Source: Leguminivora glycinivorella
Lineage: Eukaryota; Arthropoda; Insecta; Lepidoptera; Tortricidae
Direction of reading: 5' to 3'
NCBI RefSeq assembly: GCF_023078275.1
Contig: NC_062975.1
Coordinates: 22,350,641-22,414,640 of the forward strand
DNA length: 64,000 bases
A program made the translations under genes and the position numbers. Within the stretch, counting starts at the first letter, position 1. Every line of letters starts with the position of its first letter. Positions 56,924-64,000 of the stretch are shown here, in pieces. A model generated the notes under the pieces. That model ran no database searches. It was not told the origin of the DNA and saw only the letters and a program-made list of their open reading frames with translations.

Positions 56924-58325
56924 AGACGGTCAACCAAATCTTGGTACTAAAAAAACGGCAAATTTAAAAATAGACGGCTCAGCGGCTAGTTAATTTCTTG
57001 AAACGCGTGCCTTCCTAAACCTTGGCGTTGGCGGAATCATCGACGAACCATATTCTAACACTTCAAAAAAATATTGATTTTATAGGGGCGAAGGTTAAAT
57101 TCTCATAGAAAATTTAAATTTCGCGCCTTTTTAGGGTTCCTTACCAAAAAGGTACAAATAAAAGGCCCTTATATGGTGCGACTCTGTCCGTCTGTCTGTC
57201 TGTCTGTCACACTATTTAATACCTCGAGAACTACTTATGCTATCGCTTTGAAATATGCAATACTTATGAACATCGTTAATTTCTACAAATTGAAAGTATA
57301 TTTTTTTAAATGTATTAATATTAATTACAGAAAATGGCCAAAATAAAAGGGGGGAAAACTATAAATTTCAAATTTACTCGGGCAAGTGGGGTATCGTTAG
57401 AAAAAACTCAAACTATACATATCTAAACTATTTTTTTCATAATTTTTTTGTTGTGGAAAAAAAATGTTTTTAAAAAAAAATGAACTTTTTTTTTACTTTG
57501 TAAAAAATCCTTCCAGATTTACATTTCCAATTTGAACACTCTTGCGGGTGTTTATTGTACCTGTATTTTTTACAGAATAAAAATGAAAGTTTTTACTTTC
57601 AAAGAGAGGAAAAATGGTTAAAATCGGTTCACACAATAAACAATTATCCCATAAAAATCATCCTCCATACTAGCTCGCACACATTAGTTTACTTAATTTG
57701 CCGAAAGATATCGCTGTACGTTGAACGCTCATTTCCTACATCGCATTTATCCTGATATAATGAGGTCGCTTCAGGAGCGTCCTTAGGCAGCGTTCCCACT
57801 TATGCGTCGCGTGTCTCGGGGCGCGCAACGGGCGTCCGCGCCACGCCGCTTCAGTGTAATTCAAAAAACGTCTCCTCAGTACATTTTGTATAGGAAAGAC
57901 GTAAGACGCGCCCCAGGTGGCGTGGCGGCGGCGGGGCGCGCGCCGCGCCGCTTGGCGGCGCGCCTTACGTCCTTCCTATACAAAATGTACTGAGGAAGCG
58001 CTTTTTGAATTACACTCAGGTGGCGTGGCGCGGACGCCCTTTGCGCGCCCCGAGACACGCGACGGATAAGTGGGAACGCTGCCTTACATGTCGTAAACTA
58101 TTGAAGTCGAGTTGTGATTTTCTTTGGACGTTGTATAACAATAAAATTGTATATTCAAATATTACTTATGTGGGAATTGAGTCTTGAGGGATTTGGTCAA
58201 GTTTGTAGAGTTATATGAATAACATTTGATGATTCAACTATTGAAAGTTTGTACGGAACCCTCGGTGGGCGAGTCCGACTCGCACTTGGCCGGTTTTTTT
58301 AGTGCTAAAGTTTGGTTGACCGTCT
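56924..58325. mobile_element. 1.4-kb composite with terminal inverted repeats
   Basis: Outer ends AGACGGTCAACCAAATCTTG and CAAAGTTTGGTTGACC-type complement (...TTTGGTTGACCGTCT, end 58325) are inverted over about 30 bp including AAAAAAACGG/CCGGTTTTTT. Inside, from about 57117 TTTTAGGGTTCC to CGGAACCCTCGGTGGGCGAG, GTCCGACTCGCACTTGGCCG, is a familiar lepidopteran repeat with a (GTCT)n tract at 57188-57208. It is in turn interrupted by the foldback 57783-58086. Confidence 0.65.
57783..58086. mobile_element. GC-rich foldback element with ~136-bp arms
   Basis: TAGGCAGCGTTCCCACTTAT, GTCGCGTGTCTCGGGGCGCG and CAGTACATTTTGTATAGGAA in the left arm have near-perfect complements in the right arm. The short GC-rich centre (GGCGTGGCGGCGGCGGGGCG) separates them. 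Open frames of 63 and 60 codons on opposite strands have almost the same sequence only because of the symmetry. Confidence 0.9.
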
Positions 58326-58889
58326 AATATTACTCGGTGGTCTCAGCACAAAGCTAAAGTATTATTGTTTACTTACGCACATAACATACGAGAAATATTT
58401 CAAACTTGGAACAAAACTATTCAACATTCAATTCAAATTCAAAAATACTTAAAATAGACACTTACCCAATTTGACAATAAGTGAATTGAATATCAATCCA
58501 CAAATCAAATGTAATATTTTCCTATTATAATTAAACTTAGCACTAATTGCAGTTTTTAAAATCGAAACTTCGGAACAAAATGACGAATTTTGTTTGCTCA
58601 ACTCAAGTATTCATCTGTCGTAAGTACATAAATGTAAAACTCCATTCATTACAAAACAAAGTAAGGCTTAACAGTATGACGATAAGGTGTTTTATCGTGT
58701 AATATAGCTGCCGCTTAAGCTCTTTCACCATAGTTTTTCGAACATTCGCCTATAGTTCGTAGAAGCTCGGCGGCTGCTCGGCAGCGTGCGGCCGCTCGCG
58801 CCCCCGCCCCGCGTCGCTCACAGCCGTGGTGCATTCGGCGCCAGCACAAAACGCCACTGCGTATGTACTTAGTTAACTTATACCAAATA

Positions 58890-59180
58890 CATAATATATT
58901 ATAATGTAACTCCGTATAGACAGATAAAGTCAAAGAAAAAAACGCACCTCAGTACCATACATAAAAAGGTACCCTGGCTTAGATGGCGGTTAACCCGAAG
59001 GTTAACCCACCATTTTATATGGAATTTGATAGTTGACAGCCCACTAACCCTGAGTTAAGTTGTTGGTGCAAGTGGGCCTAAGAATATGGGCCAAATTGTC
59101 AAAACTGAGGCTCAAAAGTTTTAAGCCTGTGTCAAGAGATGGCAGTCTATGCACTGATTACACATTTTACTTCGACAGTA
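58890..59180 (-). repeat. Dispersed repeat matching 13.76-13.98 kb, with MITE copy 4
   Basis: TAACTCCGTATAGACAGATA, AGAATATGGGCCAAATTGTC and AGATGGCAGTCTATGCACTG match the 13.8-kb region reversed. At 58976-59085 a TTGCACCAAC-family MITE (GTTAACCCACCATTTTATAT, GTTGTTGGTGCAAGTGGGCC) lies between the matching parts. Confidence 0.7.
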
Positions 59181-59592
59181 ACTTTGCTTATACTAAACAG
59201 TAGGTAGTTCAAACGTGGTTGAAACGTAACATGATATTGAAAGCAAAATGACTGCTGCATGCTTCCTGTGCAGTAATGATGCAGCCGTCTACGTTAAATT
59301 TATATTTAATATACAGTGACGCTGTAGATACATTGTTGCAAAATACGTTAAAATCACCTAAATCAAATAATATATCAAACGTTTGATTAAATTTTAAATT
59401 TAAATGACGTCCTGTACAGACATCCATTGATTATATTCTGCTTCACAATACAAAAAACACGTCATTTTTTGAGACGACCCTTTGAAGGTCAGGACTGAAA
59501 AATTCCCCAAATAAAACCAAGAGCACTTGGATAAAAAGAAATACATGAATGGGTGACCCCATGTATTATATTCCTACAACATCTTATTTACA

Positions 59593-60064
59593 TAACAGGA
59601 TACGGTAGCGAAAATGCTAAAATGGAAAGGAGCCCCCCTTTCAACTTGGGAATTTTAGTTAAATATACACGTGTTATTAACTAGATTTATCAAAAAAAAA
59701 ATTGTCCATTAAGAGCAACTCAGTCAAAAGATATTTCAAAAAATCTTTAAAATCGAGGTTCCGCTCACGACTCTTGAACGAAATTTGAGAGTCTGAATAA
59801 CAATGAAATAATCTATGTCGGACCGTTTAGCTTTTTTGGTTAATTGTTACCAATCTTGAGTATCACACCTTTTTTTGCGCCACAATGAAAAAGGCCGTTT
59901 TTGGAAATTTTTGATTGGCTCTAGAATCTTTAAAAAGCAGAATATCAAAAAAATCAAAACGGTCCGACACAGATAAAAAAAAATCATTGCTCTATCTTCA
60001 AAAACCAGGGAGGAAATAGTTGAGAGCGTTTGTATGGAGAATTGACCCCTACCGTATCGTCTTA
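59593..60064 (+). repeat. ~480-bp repeat with TCTTAA-type end, copy 1
   Basis: GGATACGGTAGCGAAAATGC, ATCGAGGTTCCGCTCACGAC, TTTTTGGAAATTTTTGATTG and GAGAATTGACCCCTACCGTA, ending TCGTCTTAA. Copy 2 at 61596-62112 is in the same orientation. Ends are mutually inverted (GATACGGTAG / CTACCGTATC), as in a MITE. Confidence 0.75.
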
Positions 60065-60073
60065 AAGATAATT

Positions 60074-60300
60074 GTCTCGGACACTGGATCAAATATATTA
60101 TGAAAGAGGCGCGTTCCTAGCACACATTCTAAGCTCGTGTAGGTGAACGCGATGCTTGTATGCGTGAGATATGACAGGTCGGCTGTTCGCGGTTTTGACA
60201 GGCGGTAACTGTGAGGTAACCGAGGGGGTGGGTGGCACTTTCGGCGGGGAGCAGGAGTGGCCATACTGTGTGATAGTACTCTTTATTATACTGTGCTTAA
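60074..60300 (+). repeat. ~235-bp dispersed repeat, copy 2
   Basis: Matches 25389-25622: CTCGGACACTGGATCAAATA, GAAAGAGGCGCGTTCCTAGC, GACAGGCGGTAACTGTGAGG, ACTCTTTATTATACTGTG. Confidence 0.8.
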
Positions 60301-60505
60301 AGCCTGACTAGAAATATAATATGACTATTGTCAGGAGGGCGCTGTTGTTCTGATGTATGGGATTACAGTACCATTTAGTATGAAGAAAATAGTTCTAATG
60401 AAATTCCGCAACATGGCGCTTAGTCATATATTTTTGGTCAGGTTTTATTTTTTTTTCTTGACCTATAAAGAGATAACACTAAGCGTGTTGTGGTGGGGAG
60501 AAGGC

Positions 60506-60583
60506 TATGCGACGAAGCCTTTTTTTTGTCGGAGTGGGGAATGCATTTACGCACCGTCCCCTCGACCACGGGAAGGCCTTAAT

Positions 60584-60614
<31 letters not shown>

Positions 60615-60648
60615 CCACTTTCGGCCCCCTCTATGCGACGAAGCCTGG
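60506..60648. repeat. 27-base poly-G run between 16-bp direct repeats
   Basis: CTATGCGACGAAGCCT occurs at about 60506 and 60632. Between them are a T run, GGGGAATGCATTTACGCACC, and an uninterrupted run of 27 G (60584-60610) followed by ACTCCCACTTTC. The direct repeats could be an insertion TSD or an assembly-prone duplication. Confidence 0.8.
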
Positions 60649-61019
60649 TTTAATGCTTTAGATAGTAAAAGGTGTCGCAGAAAGCAAACCGAGACTGGAA
60701 CCTCAGGTGGCATGAGTTTCCTCTGCCAAAAATGTGTCAGGTCGTGCCGCTTGCGAATCGGCCTCCACAGTCACCAAACCCGTTGTCGAAGCAGCAATGT
60801 GTAAATCGTCTGCAATAGACGCAAAGGCCTGTGATGATAAAGAGATAAATAATCATTGCTAGTACTTTTAAACTGTCGTCGTACACATTATACGCACGCT
60901 ACGCAGCGAAGTAAATTAAAACGAAAGTCAAGTTCCGGTTTCTACGCTTATTAAAAATCCACGGTTTAACCCACAAAAACTCTTTTGGCGAATTCTTTAC
61001 TAATAGAACCTTGCCATGA

Positions 61020-61345
61020 GCAAGCGCTGCGCGCTGGTGCCTTAGCGGTAAGAGCGTGCTGCTTTCAATCCGGAGATCGCGGGTTCGAACCCTCGTACCA
61101 ATGAGTTTTTCGGAATTTATGTGGGAAATGTCATTTGATATTGGCAGATTCTTTTCGGTGAAGGAAAGCATTGTAAGGAAAACGGAATAATTCCAACAAG
61201 GCCTTCGGGTGGGAAGGTCAGATGGCAGTTGGCTTTCGTAAAACTAGTGGCTACGTCAAATCTTGGGATTAGTCGCGAAAGCGGACCCCAGGCTTTCATG
61301 AGCCGTGGCGAATGCCGGGATAACGCAAGGAGCATGATGCGACCC
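61020..61345 (+). mobile_element. tRNA-derived SINE, family 2, copy 2
   Basis: GCGCTGGTGCCTTAGCGGTA, B box GGGTTCGAACCCTCG, CAATGAGTTTTTCGGAATTT, TTTTCGGTGAAGGAAAGCAT, AGCGGACCCCAGGCTTTCAT. Diverged relative to 39219-39590, with several small deletions. Confidence 0.8.
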
Positions 61346-61595
61346 CTTGCCATGATTGTACGAAATTATTTTTCGGTAGTGAGAGTGACCATTATAAACA
61401 TTTTCATAAATTACAAATTATAATTGTATACCATGTCATGCCGTGAGTAAGGCTGCCAGAGCTCAACGAGGGTCAGGTGTGCTGGTGACGGAAGGATCTA
61501 CGTACCTACGGAACTAATTTGTTCCGTCTATTGTCCTTTGAGTCGTCGGCAACCCGAACCCTCCTTAGAACTTGTACACCCCTTTTTGCTGTATA

Positions 61596-62112
61596 CTTAA
61601 GACGATACAGGAGCGAAAATGCTAAAATGGAAAGTAGCCCCCCTTTCAATTTGGGACTTTTAGTTAATTATACTAGTGTTATTAACTAGGTTTCGATCGA
61701 AAAAAAATGTCCATTAAGAAAACCTCAGTTAAAAAATATTGCAATTTTTGTTAAATCGAGGTTCCGCTCTCGACTATTTCCTCCTTCAAAACTTAATTAG
61801 TCGTAACAAAATTTGAGAACCTGAACAACAATGAAATAATCTGTGTTGGACTGTTTAGTTTTTTTGGCTAATTGTTACTAATTTTAAATACCACACCTTT
61901 TTTACGCCATAATCAATATGGCCGTTTTTGGAAATTTTTGATGGGCTCTAGCGTCTTTAAAAATAAGAATATCAAAAAAATTAAACGATCCGACACAGAT
62001 AAAAACATAATAATCTGTTTTGTAAACAATCATTGCTCTATCTTCAAAAAGCAGGAAGGAATAGTCGAGAGCGTTTTTATGGAGAATTGACCCCTCCTGT
62101 ATTATCTTAACA
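61596..62112 (+). repeat. ~480-bp repeat with TTAA borders, copy 2
   Basis: Starts TTAAGACGATACAGGAGCGA and ends GACCCCTCCTGTATTATCTT then AA. Terminal sequences are inverted (GATACAGGAG / CTCCTGTATTATC), and TTAA lies at both edges. Confidence 0.75.
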
Positions 62113-62489
62113 CAGCAAAAAGGAGTTAAAAAAAACATCGTAGCATTGTAGTATGTTATTTAGAATATTATAATTATATATTTAAATATTATTTCACCTT
62201 GCCGGTCAAACACTTGGTGCAGACAGTATGAGTCGCATAGCTGCAGTTGCAATGCAGTCTCGGTTGACCGAATGCAACGCCGGACGCGGGCAGCCGGTCA
62301 AGGCGATGGATAGTGCGCACGCGCATCCTATCTCTATCGTAAATACTATGACCACCTTTTATGTCTTGTCGCATGTACAAATCTTAGTTTGTCTAGAATT
62401 TCCTAGTTACCTCCCTTAGTTTAAGCTCACATTGCTCGCTTTTAGAATTGGTTAAGGTAAAGGATACAATGGACAATTTTCGACGGGTA

Positions 62490-62565
62490 TCAGAGCATTC
62501 GTTTGGTCTGCACGTAAGCCGTGTAAGCTGAAGACCCGGTTCGATCCCGGCATAGTCACTTTTTC
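62490..62565 (+). mobile_element. tRNA-derived SINE, family 3, degraded copy 3
   Basis: GTAAGCCGTGTAAGCTGAAG, then ACCCGGTTCGATCCCGGC and CATAGTCACTTTTTCTGAGG. Head only; the GTAAGCTGAAGACCCGG block matches 49369 closely. Confidence 0.6.
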
Positions 62566-63199
62566 TGAGGTATATGGTATGTACTCATTACTCGTATTTC
62601 AGATTACAAAGTTAATGACCCAAGATGTCTCACCCAAGGCAGACATTTTCCACTTATAAATTTTATTCTAAGCCTAGTGTCATGGATTGCAGACGTTTCT
62701 GCTAATCAGAAGTTAAAAAGTTAATGACGTTTGACTAAAAAATTATCACCAAAAAAAAATGTTTTATTACGCTAAGTAGTCGTTCGCTTTTAAGTCATCC
62801 ATTTACAAAGAAACTAATAGTAGGTGTCAAATTTTAAATCATTGTGGGAGCAAACTGACATCTTATTTACATCCTTTACATCCTTATGTTACATTTACGT
62901 AAACTTAAACTTTATACCTAATCGCGTGTTTTTCTCTCAGAGCAAAATTGTATGTACTAACTTTCAGTGAAAACTGTTTTGGCTAATGTGTTAACATATC
63001 TTTGTAGACAAAAAAAAAAATATTAGCTATTTGTTTCCCTAATCAATATAATAAATCTTAATTGTAAATGTGACAAAAAAATGTGCTTCATTGCTAATGA
63101 CACAAACGGTAGGCTAAAACTAATAAAATGTGTCAGTGAAAGTGAAACTATAACCCGCCTTCTACTTGTTCAATTCTCGTTTGAATAAAATATAGTTAT
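62566..63199. other. AT-rich sequence, nothing recognised
   Basis: No supported gene, and no elongase 5' exon could be identified here by eye. Confidence 0.4.
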
Positions 63200-63640
63200 T
63201 TGTTATACAAGGGGGCAAAGTTGTATTTTAACGCCGAGTGTGAAATTGAGAAACGAGCAAGTGAAAGGATTCTATAGTTGAAACACGAGCGAAGCGAGTG
63301 GTTCGAGAATAGAATCCTGAACTTGCGAGTTTTTTAACACACGAGAAGTAAAATACATTTGCACCCGAGTGTAACACAAAACTTTTCCCCTCACTATAGC
63401 GAGGAAACTACAACGCAAAAAATGCGTTTATCACTCCTTCCAGTAGTTCCACAGGTGGTAAAGCATCTTTATTGCTAGATTCACCTACTTTTATCAATTT
63501 TAAAGCAGTTAATTTGACTTTATTCAAGGTCAAATTACTTTACCCACTAGTGGATAAAATGCGTTTTTACCCGCTGGTATTAAAGGACAAAACACGTGTT
63601 TCCAAGCTAGTGAGGAGAAAAATAAATTATAACCTCATTT
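63200..63640 (+). repeat. ~430-bp dispersed repeat, copy 2
   Basis: Reversed partner of 12856-13290: TTAACGCCGAGTGTGAAATT, CACCCGAGTGTAACACAAAA, CTACAACGCAAAAAATGCG, ACTTTACCCACTAGTGG. It also keeps CACGAGCGAAGCGAGTGGTT, which is absent at the corresponding place in copy 1. A 64-codon frame (63472-63666) retains PTFINFK and LLYPLVDKMRFYPL. Confidence 0.75.
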
Positions 63641-64000
63641 CATACTATAAGTCTTCAAACAAATAACCCGAGGGCTTATCACACCGAGTACACTATGTTT
63701 TCTGCACAAAAATTCCGGTATTATCAAACGGAAGTATCAAGACATTTCTCCGAACATCGCTAACCATTATTAGTTTGTAGTAAGGTTTATTTTACGTCTT
63801 AATGGTACTTGTCTAACAGCATCTTCGATACAATGAGGCGTTTCGATGCAAACCAGTTCTCTGCCACTTTCGCCCGAGCACGAGACACTTGACCTCCTCA
63901 TTGGCGATTCTAGGCTATCGTCTGAATGGATGCTAAAAAACCTTGTATGATAGACGATGCTTTTAAAGTACATCATCACCGACATATATAAGTTCGTGGT
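63641..64000. other. Window edge, nothing recognised
   Basis: A minus-strand frame of 71 codons (63770-63985) has no recognised similarity and no elongase motif. Confidence 0.4.

Noticed and set aside
57802..58058. Two overlapping opposite-strand open frames with similar proteins
   Set aside because: The similarity is a consequence of the foldback symmetry of the DNA.
62189..62419. Overlapping 63-codon frames on both strands
   Set aside because: No recognised motif, no splice context; the minus-strand frame was checked for elongase N-terminal features and has none.

Overview
The window is AT-rich, intron- and repeat-dense DNA from an animal, almost certainly a moth or butterfly (Lepidoptera). 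The evidence is the set of interspersed repeats, recognised from memory and not by database search: the CCCCCGACGCAAAAACGACG family, the GCGAGCGAAGCCG...GGCAAAAGCTAGT family, tRNA-derived SINEs with (ATG)n tails, Dong-like R4 non-LTR elements in (TAA)n runs, and RTE elements. No species can be named.

Only one host gene is supported: a very-long-chain fatty-acid elongase (ELOVL family) on the minus strand. Five exons lie at 56083-56003, 41999-41837, 39756-39620, 20051-19987 and 17565-17250. All have GT/AG borders and compatible phases, and they join into one 253-residue frame ending in a TAA stop. All four ELOVL signature motifs are present. The N-terminal exon(s) were not found and probably lie beyond base 64000. 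Introns of 14.0, 2.1, 19.6 and 2.4 kb are packed with transposons. Bases 1-17249 are 3' flank.

Layout. 1-17249: 3' flank with MITEs, foldback elements and an RTE retrotransposon nested in a TIR element (4636-6574), with target-site duplications (TSDs) visible for both. 17250-20051: the last two exons, with a dead Tc1/mariner element between them. 20052-39619: giant intron holding a jockey/CR1-like 3' end and a nest of three Dong-like copies in opposite orientations (28451-36654). 39620-42000: two exons, two insertions close to splice donors, and a decayed partial copy of the histidine-box exon. 42000-56002: intron with several foldbacks and a ~2.9 kb array of ~370-bp units that reverses orientation near 47440 (45890-48800). 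56003-64000: the first visible exon, then more repeats, including a 1.4-kb TIR composite and a 27-base poly-G run.

The most unusual structure is the head-to-head ~370-bp array; I recognise no family for it. The retroelement genes are all broken or 5'-truncated. No rRNA, CRISPR array or convincing functional tRNA gene was seen.
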